Source: a virus
DNA: 46,124 nucleotides
Reading direction: 5' to 3' (one strand)
IMG/VR virus record: IMGVR_UViG_3300027969_000157
Location: 1 to 46,124 of that record
Shown: positions 1-8,181 of the stretch, in pieces
Layout of the letters: each line of letters opens with the position of its first letter
Numbering within the stretch: the stretch's first letter is position 1
Position numbers and translations under genes: made by a program
The notes under the pieces: generated by a model
What the model was told of the DNA's origin: nothing
What the model saw: the letters and a program-made list of their open reading frames with translations, nothing else
The model's database searches: none

Positions 1-606
1 AATCCACAGCAAAAGACTGCGGAAGATCCGATTGGAGTAGAGCCTAGGGCAGATCAGTTTGATGATGCTTTTGAATACGCAAAGGCATTAGCGGAATGGT
101 CAGCAGAGAAAGCGTTGTATGACAGGGATCAGCAAGACTTAAATCGCAAAGCTGAAGAAGAAAGACAAAAAGTCCTAAAGACTTGGTCTGAGAAACTTCA
201 AAAAGCGAAGCCAAATCTAGCTGATTTTGATGAAATAGTGAATTCTACTCAAGTCGTTGTAAGCAATGAAGTGAGAGATGCCATTATTGAGTCAGATGTT
301 GGGCCTGAGATTCTTTACCATTTAGCTAGTCTAGATGGAGAAGAAGCTGAGAGATTCCAAGCATTGCCGATGGCAAAAGCGCTTAGAGAGATTGGGAAAT
401 TGGAGGCTCGGTTTGAGAAGCAGGAAGCTGCTGAAGAAACTGCCGTTAGAAGTAAGCCTGTTGTTCAGAAGTCTAAAGCACCAGCTCCTCTCAGTCCGAT
501 TAGGGCTACTGGAAGCGCAATGGATACACCTATTGGCTCAGATGGTGAGTTTCATGGTTCGTTCCAAGCGTGGAAAGCAGCTCGAAAAGCAGGGAAGATC
601 AGGTAA
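1..606 (+). CDS. Scaffolding protein, C-terminal part (phage B copy, cut by window start)
   Basis: The reading frame is open from base 1 and ends at TAA 604-606, so about 201 residues of the C-terminal part are present. It aligns along its length with the full 301-aa protein at 35905-36810, for example in DAFEYA-ALA-WSAE, VRDAI-ESDVGP and the final KAARKAGKIR. P22 gp8 scaffolding directs coat assembly and leaves the procapsid through a basic helical C-terminus; the charged, helical composition here and the position directly before the coat gene fit that role. The start codon lies outside the window. Assignment rests mainly on gene order and charge pattern, not on a strong motif. Confidence 0.75.
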   Translation, partial: NPQQKTAEDPIGVEPRADQFDDAFEYAKALAEWSAEKALYDRDQQDLNRKAEEERQKVLKTWSEKLQKAKPNLADFDEIVNSTQVVVSNEVRDAIIESDVGPEILYHLASLDGEEAERFQALPMAKALREIGKLEARFEKQEAAEETAVRSKPVVQKSKAPAPLSPIRATGSAMDTPIGSDGEFHGSFQAWKAARKAGKIR

Positions 607-635
607 AACCCTAATTTCTTTAAAGGAAAAAGAAA

Positions 636-1865
636 ATGAGCAATACTTTATTAACTATTTCCAAGATCACCAACGAAGCGTTGATGGTATTGGAGAACGA
701 ATTAACTTTCACTTCTGAAGTAGATCGTAACTATGATGACCAATTTGCCGTAGTTGGCGCAAAAATTGGTAACACAGTCAATGTTCGCAGACCTGGTCGT
801 TTCATTGGAACAACAGGCCCTGCATTGAATGTTGAAGATTTCAACGAAACTTCAGTTCCTGTAACCCTTTCAACTCAGTTCCATGTGGATACACAATTCA
901 CAACTCAAGATTTAGCTTTGAGCTTGGATATGTTCTCTGATCGTGTTTTGAAACCAGCAGTTGCTGCTATTGCCAACAAAATCGACTTAGATGGTTTGAC
1001 AATGGCTAAAAATGCTACCTACAACACAGTAGGCACAGCAGGCACTCCTCCAACTGGCTTGATTACCTTCCTAAACGCTGGTGCTTACCTTGATTCTGAA
1101 GGCGCTCCTCGTGATGGTCGTAGATCAGTCATTATTGATCCATTCTCAAGCGCAACTATCGTTGATAGCTTGAAGGGTCTATTTGTGCCACAAGAAGCGA
1201 TTTCTACTCAGTATCGTAAAGGTTTGATGGGTCGAGATTCTGCTGGTATGAACTGGAAGATGGATCAGAACATTGTGAACCAAACTTACGGCTCATTTGC
1301 TGGAACAGCTACAGTCAATGTGACTACAGCTACTGGCTTTTTGACAAGCGGTTGGGCTTCTAATGCAAACATCACTTTGACTTTGACTAACGCTGTTAGC
1401 TTGAATCAAGGCGATACATTCACCATCGCTGGTGTTTATGCAGTAAACCCACAAAATCGTCAGTCTTATGGCAAGTTGCGTAACTTTGTTGTGAACACAG
1501 CCGTTAGCGGTTCAGGTGGCACAATCACAGTCAATGTATCTCCTGCTCCTATTTCTGCTGGTCAGTTCCAAAACATCAGCGTAACTAGCTCAGGCGCACA
1601 AGCTGTAGCGTTCTTTAACTCAACTGGTACAACCAGCCCACAAAATATCCTCATGCACAAAAATGCGTTTACTCTCGCAGTAGCCGATCTTGAGTTGCCT
1701 GAAGGTGTTCATTTTGCTGGTCGTGCAAGCGATAAGGAAATTGGTCTGTCAATGCGTGTAGTTCGTCAATACACCATCAACAATGACTCTATTCCTACTC
1801 GTTTAGATGTTCTATACGGATGGGCGCCTCTGTACCCTGAGTTGGCTTGCCGTATTGCATCTTAA
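636..1865 (+). CDS. Major capsid (coat) protein, P22 gp5 family (phage B copy)
   Basis: A 409-aa protein beginning with the same roughly 70 residues as its counterpart at 36844 (TISKITNEALMVLENELTFT, then VDRNYDDQFAVVGAKIG). The stretch around GRFIGTTGP and the DLALSLDMFSDR segment are typical of the P22 coat family, which is about 430 aa long and has a HK97 core with an inserted domain. The most divergent part between copies is residues 215-320 (TATVNVTTATGFLTSGW onward), probably the surface-exposed insertion domain. ATG 636 follows AAAGGAAAAAG. It stands 30 bp after the scaffold gene in the usual scaffold-coat order. Confidence 0.93.
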   Translation: MSNTLLTISKITNEALMVLENELTFTSEVDRNYDDQFAVVGAKIGNTVNVRRPGRFIGTTGPALNVEDFNETSVPVTLSTQFHVDTQFTTQDLALSLDMFSDRVLKPAVAAIANKIDLDGLTMAKNATYNTVGTAGTPPTGLITFLNAGAYLDSEGAPRDGRRSVIIDPFSSATIVDSLKGLFVPQEAISTQYRKGLMGRDSAGMNWKMDQNIVNQTYGSFAGTATVNVTTATGFLTSGWASNANITLTLTNAVSLNQGDTFTIAGVYAVNPQNRQSYGKLRNFVVNTAVSGSGGTITVNVSPAPISAGQFQNISVTSSGAQAVAFFNSTGTTSPQNILMHKNAFTLAVADLELPEGVHFAGRASDKEIGLSMRVVRQYTINNDSIPTRLDVLYGWAPLYPELACRIAS

Positions 1866-1892
1866 TTTATAGACAAAGAAAGGAACTAAATC

Positions 1893-2126
1893 ATGTCTAA
1901 TCCAGGACCAGCATCAACAGTATCATCAGTTTATTTATTCAATGGTAACGCAGCAGATGGTGTTTCCCTTGGTATTTCTACTGGCAAAATTGGTTTTTAT
2001 GGTGTAACTCCAGTTGTTAAAGCTGGCGCAATTACTACCATTGCAACCAACGCAACTGGCACAGCAATTTCTGTAGCAGTTAATGCAATTATTGTTGCAT
2101 TGCAGAACATTGGTGTAACAGCGTAA
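1893..2126 (+). CDS. Small head-associated protein of unknown function (phage B copy, 77 aa)
   Basis: A 77-aa Ala/Val/Thr-rich protein with a good ribosome site (GAAAGGAAC) before ATG 1893. Its first residues, MSNPGPASTV, match the start of the 140-aa protein in the same place in phage A (38141), but the rest does not align. The body is a run of short beta-prone segments without charged clusters. Position directly after the coat gene suggests a decoration or head-completion role, which is inference. A terminator-like hairpin follows 15 bp after the stop. Confidence 0.6.
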   Translation: MSNPGPASTVSSVYLFNGNAADGVSLGISTGKIGFYGVTPVVKAGAITTIATNATGTAISVAVNAIIVALQNIGVTA

Positions 2127-2141
2127 TAATGTTGTAAAACT

Positions 2142-2173
2142 AAGCCCATCCTCAAAAGGGGTGGGCTTTTTTC
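2142..2173 (+). terminator. Rho-independent terminator after the coat/77-aa genes (phage B)
   Basis: AAGCCCA (2142-2148) pairs with TGGGCTT (2162-2168) and is followed by a T run up to about 2172. It falls between the 77-aa gene and the glycosyltransferase-like gene. Phage A has a terminator at the equivalent spot (38588-38616), so attenuation after the highly expressed coat region appears conserved. Confidence 0.8.
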
Positions 2174-2190
2174 TTTGTGAAGGAAGAAAA

Positions 2191-2850
2191 TTGCATATAA
2201 CTGTAGCCATTCCAGCCTATACAGGCACAATTTACATAGCAACTCTTAGATCGCTTATAAATGATCTTGTAATGCTTGTAGCTAGAGGCGATACATTTAC
2301 CCTCATTGATGACATAGGAAGCGCTAATATTGCCGATTGTCGAGGCGCAATAGCCTCCAATTTCCTTAAAACAGATTCTGATTGCCTTGTTTTTGTTGAT
2401 TCTGATGTAGCTTGGGAAAAAGGCGCTCTTTTAAGGCTTGTAGATCACAAGGTTGATCTAGTAGGTGGTATATATCCATATCGAGTTGAAGAACTAGGAT
2501 TCCCTATCAAATACTTGGAAAAAGAAGAACTTTGGGCAGATCCTGAAACAGGCTTGTTAGAAGTTGCTGCTATTCCTACAGGATTTATGCGAATTAGTCG
2601 CAACTGCTTAGAACAAATGATAAAAGCCTATCCTGAACAGTATTACCATGATGGAGCTAAAGATAATCTTTTTTATGATCTATTTTCTCGTATTTGTGAG
2701 GGTGAAAGTAAATACGGAGAGGATTATTCATTTTGTTTTAAATGGAGCAAAATAGGCGGTAAAGTATGGTGCGATCCTGAAATTAAAATGGGTCATACTG
2801 GAAATAAAACTTATGTCGGTCATTTTGGAAACTATTTGCGAAACAGATAA
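2191..2850 (+). CDS. Glycosyltransferase-like protein, GT-A fold (phage B only)
   Basis: A protein of about 219 aa if it starts at TTG 2191, which is preceded by GAAGGAAG at good spacing. The in-frame GTG at 2161 lies inside the terminator and is unlikely to be used. The N-terminus HITVAIPAYTG looks like the nucleotide-sugar binding strand of family-2 glycosyltransferases. VFVDSDVAW holds the DxD-type metal site, and GEDYSFC resembles the ED acceptor-site motif. Phage A has no such gene between the equivalent neighbours (38563 to 38662), so this is an insertion in B or a loss in A. Possible roles are modification of host surface sugars or of virion proteins; no substrate can be deduced. Confidence 0.7.
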   Translation: MHITVAIPAYTGTIYIATLRSLINDLVMLVARGDTFTLIDDIGSANIADCRGAIASNFLKTDSDCLVFVDSDVAWEKGALLRLVDHKVDLVGGIYPYRVEELGFPIKYLEKEELWADPETGLLEVAAIPTGFMRISRNCLEQMIKAYPEQYYHDGAKDNLFYDLFSRICEGESKYGEDYSFCFKWSKIGGKVWCDPEIKMGHTGNKTYVGHFGNYLRNR

Positions 2851-2898
2851 TTAAAGATTAAACTTAGGTAGCCTTAACCCCTATATAAAGGAAAAACC

Positions 2899-3222
2899 AT
2901 GCCATCAACCACTCTTGCTCGTGGAAACGCTTTACAAACTTTTTATGTTTCCCCTTCTATTACTCCAGCCGAAGTCGCTGCTAATATTACTGCTGCCCAA
3001 ACATTTACTGTTCCTGGCTTACTAACAACCGATCATGTAACAGTTTCTTCTGTTGCAGCTCAAACTGCTGGTATTTTTATTGCTGATGCTCGTGTTTCAG
3101 CAGCTAATACATTAAGCGTTCAATTTGGTAACTGCACAACAGGCGCATTAACTCCTGTTGCTGGCTCTTACATTCTTGATGTTATTCGCTTTGAAGGCCC
3201 ATTGCCTGCAACAGCAGTCTAA
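2899..3222 (+). CDS. Small conserved head/decoration-like protein (phage B copy, 107 aa)
   Basis: A 107-aa protein very similar to the one at 38662-38985: both start MPSTTLARGNAL and contain PSITPAEVAANITAAQTFT. It is rich in Ala, Thr and Val, has one or no Lys, and is predicted all-beta. A ribosome site (AAAGGAAA) precedes ATG 2899. It is strongly conserved between A and B while its neighbours change, which argues for a real structural role. I do not recognise the family; a capsid cement or head-tail protein is the contextual guess. Confidence 0.6.
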   Translation: MPSTTLARGNALQTFYVSPSITPAEVAANITAAQTFTVPGLLTTDHVTVSSVAAQTAGIFIADARVSAANTLSVQFGNCTTGALTPVAGSYILDVIRFEGPLPATAV

Positions 3223-3235
3223 TTAAGGATTAATC

Positions 3236-3589
3236 ATGTCATTAACAACTGTAATCCGTTTAGTAGGAAAAACTACTGCATTATCAGTTACAGCATCAGC
3301 TCATGCAGCAGTTACTGTTTCTGCTGTAGGCGGTAGTGTTCTTAGCAACTATGCTTCATTCTTGAATGTTGGTGCAAACTCTGTAGCTATTGAAATTTCT
3401 CCAATAGGGATTACGGCTGTTACAGCTACTTTGCCTGTTGATGGAACAGTTGGCTCATATATTTTGCCTCCATTAATGACTAGACCTATTGTTTTGGCTG
3501 TTCCAGCTAATGATTTCCAAGTATCAGCTATTGGATCAGCAGCAGGCCCAGCACTTGTTTACATTACACCAGTTAGCGATCAGTCTTAA
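3236..3589 (+). CDS. Small beta-rich virion-type protein (phage B copy, 117 aa)
   Basis: A 117-aa Ala/Val/Thr-rich protein that ends ...YITPVSDQS, like its counterpart at 38988-39341 (...YITPVGDQS). N-terminal halves are more diverged. AAGGATTAATC before ATG 3236 gives a plausible ribosome site. It follows the 107-aa gene by 13 bp and precedes the large fibre gene, so a head or tail-attachment protein is likely. No catalytic motif is visible and I do not recognise the family. Confidence 0.55.
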   Translation: MSLTTVIRLVGKTTALSVTASAHAAVTVSAVGGSVLSNYASFLNVGANSVAIEISPIGITAVTATLPVDGTVGSYILPPLMTRPIVLAVPANDFQVSAIGSAAGPALVYITPVSDQS

Positions 3590-3613
3590 TAAATCGCCTT
3601 TTAAGGATTTTCT

Positions 3614-5803
3614 ATGGGCAGTCCATCAGATTCATCTGTTCAGAATTTACTGCCTGTTCAGGCTTATTTTGATGCTCAGAAAAACTTTATAACCTTTATT
3701 GGTCAGGGTCAGCCGTTCTATGCAACGGCTAATCCTAGTCAATCAGGCTTAACAATTACCAATAGCACTTTAAATAGCAGTCCTATTGGTAATACTTCTC
3801 CTTCTACTGGTGTTTTTACTAACATCAGCACAACTACTGGAACAATTTCAACTCAGCCAACAGGCGCAACAGATATAGTCAATTTATTGGCTTTACAGTC
3901 TTATGCTGCTGGAATTAGTTGGAAACAACCTTGTGCAGTTGCAACATTGGCAAATATTACTTTGTCAGGCTTGCAGACCATTGATGGTTATACAACCTTG
4001 GCTGGTGATCGAGTATTGGTTAAAAATCAGTCAAATGCTGCCAATAATGGCATTTATTTGGCTTCTGCAACTGCTTGGACTAGATCTTTAGATGCAGACC
4101 AATGGAATGATTTTGTTTCAGCCATTACTTTTATTGAATATGGCACTCAAGCTGGTGGCGCATGGTTTTGCACAGCAGTTCCAGGTGGAACATTAGGAGT
4201 AACTGCTCTAAATTGGTCACAATTTACTACTTCAGCGACTTATTCTGCTGGTACAGGACTAACTCTTACAGGGTCTGTATTTAGTATTACCCCAGTTGGA
4301 ACTGCTTCTACTTATGGCTCTGCTACTCAAACTCCAGTATTTACTACTAATGCAAGCGGTCAAGTAACTGCCGTTACTAATACAACCATTACTCCAGCCG
4401 TAGGATCAATTACAGGGCTTGGAACTGGTGTAGCAACTGCTTTGGCTGCTGGTGTAACTGGATCAGGAAATATTGTTTTAGCAACAAGTCCTACTTTAGT
4501 CACTCCAGTTTTAGGAACTCCAACTTCAGGTAATTTCTCAACTGGAACATTTACTTGGCCTACATTTAACCAAAACACTACTGGAACTGCTGCCAAGGCA
4601 ACCAATTTAGCAGGAGGAGCTGCTGGTTCAGTTCCTTATCAATCAGCTCTTGATACAACTACATTCTTAGCTGCTGGAACAAATGGTCAAGTTCTTACCT
4701 TAGCATCAGGTATTCCATCTTGGGCAACTCCAACAACAGGCACAGTAACCTCTGTAGGAGGCACAGGGACAGTTTCAGGCATTAGTTTAAGCGGTACAGT
4801 CACTTCTAGCGGAAACCTCACCTTGGGCGGTTCTTTGGATTTGTCAGCTCCTCCTGCTATTGGTGGCGCTACTCCAAATACCATTACTGGCACAACCATT
4901 ACTGCCAATACTAAGTTTGTAAGCCCTTATTTTGATGCTGCAAACTCGGCTGGTGGCGCATTAAGAAATTCAGGTGGAACTGCTTGCTTGCAATGGGGTG
5001 GCGGTGGCGGTGCAAATTTAACAGTTGATGTATCTGCTAATTTAAATGGTGCAAACGCACAAATTGATATTAGCCCTACTGGAACTGGTCATGTCCATAT
5101 AAATCCTGCTGGTACTGGTTCAGTTGAAATTAAACCTACAAACGCTGGAGTAATGGATAACATGGTTATTGGGGGAACAACCCCTTTAGCTGGAACATTT
5201 ACTACATTAAGAATCAATAGCACTTTATCTTTGGCTGGATCAACAGGAACTGCTGGATATGTAGTGACTTCCAACGGAGCTTCTGCTCCAACTTGGCAAG
5301 CCCTTCCAGCCACAGGATTAGCGATTGTTGATGACACAACTACTAATGCAACTCGCTATATAACCTTTACAAGCGCCACAAGCGGAAATATTACAACTGA
5401 GAATGTCAGCTCTACCAAGTTGCAATATAACCCTTCTACTGGTGCTTTAAGTGCTACTAAATACTTTGGTGATGGTTCTTCCTTAACTGGAATCGTATCA
5501 GGCGCAACAATTAGCAACGATACGACTACTGCAAGTAACCTTTACCCATTGTTTTCTTCTGCCACTAGCGGAACTCCAACAACGATTTATACAAGTAATG
5601 CAAAGTATTTGTATAAGCCAAGCACAGGCGATTTACAAGCAAGCCAGGTAGTTGCAAGTAATGGTATTTTTGTAAACGCTACAACTTCAGTATCAAGCTA
5701 TACGATTGCAAGCGGAACTAATGGCTTTACTATTGGGCCATATACTGTTTCTTCAGGTCAATCAATTACTGTTGCTTCAGGTCAAAGGTGGGTAATCCTA
5801 TGA
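3614..5803 (+). CDS. Large tail-fibre/tail-spike type protein (phage B copy, 729 aa)
   Basis: A 729-aa Thr/Ser/Gly/Ala-rich protein made of short beta repeats: GVFTNISTTTG, TGLGTGVATALA, LATSPTLVTPVLGTPTSGNF, GTVTSVGGTGTVSG and similar, which are common in phage fibre proteins. The N-terminal part (PSDSSVQNLLPVQAYFDAQ) is shared with the homologue at 39351 and is probably the virion-attachment end. The last part (FGDGSSLTGIVSGATISNDT onward) is nearly the same in both copies. The stop overlaps the next start as ATGA. In P22 no fibre sits between coat and gp4, so a fibre module has been inserted here. The role as host-contact fibre is inferred from composition. Confidence 0.75.
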   Translation: MGSPSDSSVQNLLPVQAYFDAQKNFITFIGQGQPFYATANPSQSGLTITNSTLNSSPIGNTSPSTGVFTNISTTTGTISTQPTGATDIVNLLALQSYAAGISWKQPCAVATLANITLSGLQTIDGYTTLAGDRVLVKNQSNAANNGIYLASATAWTRSLDADQWNDFVSAITFIEYGTQAGGAWFCTAVPGGTLGVTALNWSQFTTSATYSAGTGLTLTGSVFSITPVGTASTYGSATQTPVFTTNASGQVTAVTNTTITPAVGSITGLGTGVATALAAGVTGSGNIVLATSPTLVTPVLGTPTSGNFSTGTFTWPTFNQNTTGTAAKATNLAGGAAGSVPYQSALDTTTFLAAGTNGQVLTLASGIPSWATPTTGTVTSVGGTGTVSGISLSGTVTSSGNLTLGGSLDLSAPPAIGGATPNTITGTTITANTKFVSPYFDAANSAGGALRNSGGTACLQWGGGGGANLTVDVSANLNGANAQIDISPTGTGHVHINPAGTGSVEIKPTNAGVMDNMVIGGTTPLAGTFTTLRINSTLSLAGSTGTAGYVVTSNGASAPTWQALPATGLAIVDDTTTNATRYITFTSATSGNITTENVSSTKLQYNPSTGALSATKYFGDGSSLTGIVSGATISNDTTTASNLYPLFSSATSGTPTTIYTSNAKYLYKPSTGDLQASQVVASNGIFVNATTSVSSYTIASGTNGFTIGPYTVSSGQSITVASGQRWVIL

Positions 5804-6510
5804 GTATTGTTCTTCAATCTACTGGTGGCGGTCAAATCACCATCCAAGAGCCAACAACTGCTAGTAACTTTACGCAGACCTTACCTGCTGCTAATGGTAC
5901 TGTTGCTTTATATGCTGATCCACAAGTAACAACTTATACATCAGGCTCTGGTACATATACTGTGCCGACTGGGGCTAAATATTTACAAGTTCGTTTAGTC
6001 GGTGGTGGCGGTGGCGGTGGTGCTATTTCAAGTGGTGGAAGTGCTGGCGGTGCTTCAAGTTTTGGTAGTTCTTTTTTATCTGCAAATGGCGGTGGCGGTG
6101 GTTCAGTTGCAACAGGTTCTAATGCTTTAGGCGGCTCTGCTTCGGGTGGAGATATAAACATAACTGGTGGACAAGGCGGTGCTGGTCCACAACCAGTACC
6201 AGCAAGTTATGCTCCTGGCGGTGCTGGTGGAAATTCACCTTTTGGTGGTGGCGCTGGTCAATCTCAAGCTAATACCACTGGTACTGCTGGTGCTACAAAT
6301 AGTGGTGGCGGTGGTAGCGGTGCTTCAGGTGGTTATAGTGGTGGTTCTGCTGGCGGTGGTGGTGCTGGTGGTTATTGTGAAAAACTCATTACATCTCCAT
6401 CTGCTACATATTCTTATGCTGTTGGTGCTGGTGGGGCTGGTGGTTCTAGTGGTACTGCTGGCGGTGCTGGTGGAAGTGGAATAATTATTGTTACAGCATA
6501 TTTTGGATAA
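5800..6510 (+). CDS. Glycine-rich tail adhesin (phage B copy)
   Basis: A 236-aa protein starting at ATG 5800, which overlaps the previous stop. After an N-terminal domain (about 1-60) and the segment YTVPTGAKYLQVRLVGGGGG, the protein consists of poly-glycine stretches separated by short variable loops. It closes with YSYAVGAGGAGG and GIIIVTAYFG. This pattern is like the polyglycine-helix sandwich of receptor-binding adhesins such as those of T-even relatives, where the loops between glycine runs contact the receptor. The copy at 41573 has the same frame but different loop residues. Receptor-binding is an inference from architecture. Confidence 0.75.
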   Translation: MSIVLQSTGGGQITIQEPTTASNFTQTLPAANGTVALYADPQVTTYTSGSGTYTVPTGAKYLQVRLVGGGGGGGAISSGGSAGGASSFGSSFLSANGGGGGSVATGSNALGGSASGGDINITGGQGGAGPQPVPASYAPGGAGGNSPFGGGAGQSQANTTGTAGATNSGGGGSGASGGYSGGSAGGGGAGGYCEKLITSPSATYSYAVGAGGAGGSSGTAGGAGGSGIIIVTAYFG

Positions 6511-6514
6511 TATT

Positions 6515-6796
6515 ATGAACAAATACGCAATCATTCAAAACGGCTTAGTTATTAATTACATTGAGTATCAAACTCAACCCAATAATCCTCCACCTTCTTT
6601 TGAAGAAGAAACAATAGCCGTATTAAACAATAATGTTGGTGTTGGTTATACATATAACAATGGTGTCTTTACTGAACCCCAGCCATTCCCTAGCTGGATT
6701 CTTGTAAACAACAAATGGACTGCACCAGTAGAAAAACCTTCTGATGGTATTTATCTTTGGGATGAAGCTACTACAAGCTGGAAGGAATTAGCATAA
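6515..6796 (+). CDS. Small tail-fibre-associated protein (phage B copy, 93 aa)
   Basis: A 93-aa protein starting MNKYAIIQNGLVINYIEY. An upstream in-frame start at 6488 would overlap the adhesin, so ATG 6515 is preferred. The sequence has a repeated W-x-W-like pattern (PSWILVNNKWTAP, YLWDEATTSWKEL) resembling short carbohydrate-binding or tail-fibre chaperone-like proteins. The homologue at 42288 is about 90 percent alike by eye. The stop TAA overlaps the next start by one base (TAATG). Function unknown; fibre assembly factor is the best contextual guess. Confidence 0.55.
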   Translation: MNKYAIIQNGLVINYIEYQTQPNNPPPSFEEETIAVLNNNVGVGYTYNNGVFTEPQPFPSWILVNNKWTAPVEKPSDGIYLWDEATTSWKELA

Positions 6797-7920
6797 TGGC
6801 TTACGGAACAGTAAACGCTGATGTAATTCAGACTTCTACTAGCGGTGGAATACTAGGTGCTGGTAACGCTTCTATTATGAAGAATAGAATTCAGAATGGG
6901 GCAATGGTTATTGACCAAAGAAATGCTGGTGCTAGTGTTACTTCTGCAACTAATGGCGGCTATACACTTGATAGATGGGCAATTCAAAACAATAGCGGTG
7001 CAAGTCGTTACACTATTCAACAAAATGCTGGTTCAGTAACACCACCAACAGGGTTTAGTAATTATCTTGGATGCACTTCAACTTCTGCTTATACAGTAGG
7101 TAGTGGTGATGCTTTAGGAATGTTTCAGCGTATTGAAGGGTTTAATACTTCTGATTTAGGTTGGGGAACTGCAAACGCTAAAACTGTTACTTTATCTTTT
7201 CAAGTTCGTTCATCCTTAACTGGAACTTTTGGCGGTGCTATTAAAAATAGTGCTGATGATTATTCTTATCCGTTTACTTACACAATTTCTTCTGCAAATA
7301 CTTGGACAACAATCAGCGTAACTATTGCTGGTCCAACAAGCGGAACTTGGGTAGGTGCTACAAACGGCACAGGGGTAATGATTATTTTTGCTTTAGGCAC
7401 AGGCTCTACACTAGCTGGAACTGCTGGCTCTTGGTCGGCAAACGGATATTATGGTGCAACTGGGCAAACGCAAGTAGTCGCTACTAATGGTGCTACATGG
7501 TATGTAACTGGTGTTCAACTAGAAGTAGGAAGTAGTGCTACTGGATTTGAGTATCGTTTATATAATCAAGAATTAAGTGCTTGCCAAAGGTATTATGAAA
7601 AATCTTATTCTATTAATGTAACCCCAGCAACTAATACTGCTTTTGGAACAGTATCATTATTTACAAGTAGCACTCCAGTTGGTTATTTGGCTGGTTCAAG
7701 AAGTTTTTTAGTTTCAAAAAGAACATCACCAACTATAACAATTTATTCTCCTAGCGGAACATCTGGAACTGTGGCTGATGGAAATACTACTGATTATGGT
7801 GCTGGCACTGCAAATCAAATTGGCACAAATGGATTTGGTTTGCAAAACACAAGTGGTTCTACTTATTCCCCAGCAGGAAATTTAATTTATTTCCATTACA
7901 CAGCAAGTGCGGAGCTATAA
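6796..7920 (+). CDS. Receptor-binding tail-fibre protein with variable C-terminus (phage B copy, 374 aa)
   Basis: A 374-aa protein whose first 35 or so residues (MAYGTVNADVI, then GAGNASIMKNRIQNG) match the 314-aa protein at 42569. The NASxMKNRIxNG motif is common at the N-terminus of tail-fibre proteins from aquatic phages. Beyond residue 45 the two copies share only scattered segments such as GVQLEVGSSATGFEYR, which are typical of a carbohydrate-binding-type jelly roll. The last 110 residues are unrelated to the A copy. This looks like the host-range determinant. The gene ends with TAA directly abutting the next ATG. Confidence 0.75.
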   Translation: MAYGTVNADVIQTSTSGGILGAGNASIMKNRIQNGAMVIDQRNAGASVTSATNGGYTLDRWAIQNNSGASRYTIQQNAGSVTPPTGFSNYLGCTSTSAYTVGSGDALGMFQRIEGFNTSDLGWGTANAKTVTLSFQVRSSLTGTFGGAIKNSADDYSYPFTYTISSANTWTTISVTIAGPTSGTWVGATNGTGVMIIFALGTGSTLAGTAGSWSANGYYGATGQTQVVATNGATWYVTGVQLEVGSSATGFEYRLYNQELSACQRYYEKSYSINVTPATNTAFGTVSLFTSSTPVGYLAGSRSFLVSKRTSPTITIYSPSGTSGTVADGNTTDYGAGTANQIGTNGFGLQNTSGSTYSPAGNLIYFHYTASAEL

Positions 7921-8181
7921 ATGTATAAATATCTTTCATTTAATAATGTCAAAAATGGTGTTATCCGTTTATCAGACAACGCTTGCATCCCATTCGACCC
8001 TGACAACACAGACTACCAAGCCTTTAAAACTGCCGTATTAGAACAACAACTTGGCGGTTTAGTAGAAGATGGTGATTCATTTAGCCTAAATACTAATCCT
8101 AATGATTCCATATTAGAAGATGCGGATGGTAATGTAATGACCATTGATGAAGCCAAAGAATATGTAAGGACTTTGCCATGA
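7921..8181 (+). CDS. Small fibre-linked acidic protein (phage B N-terminus, shared C-terminus, 86 aa)
   Basis: An 86-aa acidic protein. Its first 27 residues differ from the 90-aa copy at 43515, but from NTDYQAFKTAVLEQQ onward they are the same apart from L/F at one position. The shared part begins the 977-bp identical block. It lies right after the variable receptor-binding gene, the place where fibre-specific chaperones are usually found. That its N-terminus varies together with the preceding fibre C-terminus supports a matched chaperone or attachment pair; this is inference. The stop overlaps the next start (ATGA). Confidence 0.55.
   Translation: MYKYLSFNNVKNGVIRLSDNACIPFDPDNTDYQAFKTAVLEQQLGGLVEDGDSFSLNTNPNDSILEDADGNVMTIDEAKEYVRTLP

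Noticed and set aside
4360-6161. Long open frames on the minus strand opposite the fibre and adhesin genes (also 39791-41928)
   Set aside because: They mirror the repetitive Thr/Gly/Ala codons of the plus-strand genes, give Pro/Val-rich low-complexity products, and have no ribosome sites.
6167-6484. Plus-strand frame of almost only Val/Leu/Ala in the adhesin gene (and its copy at 41952-42257)
   Set aside because: It is the shifted reading of glycine codons (GGT read as GTG/TGG) and not a plausible protein.
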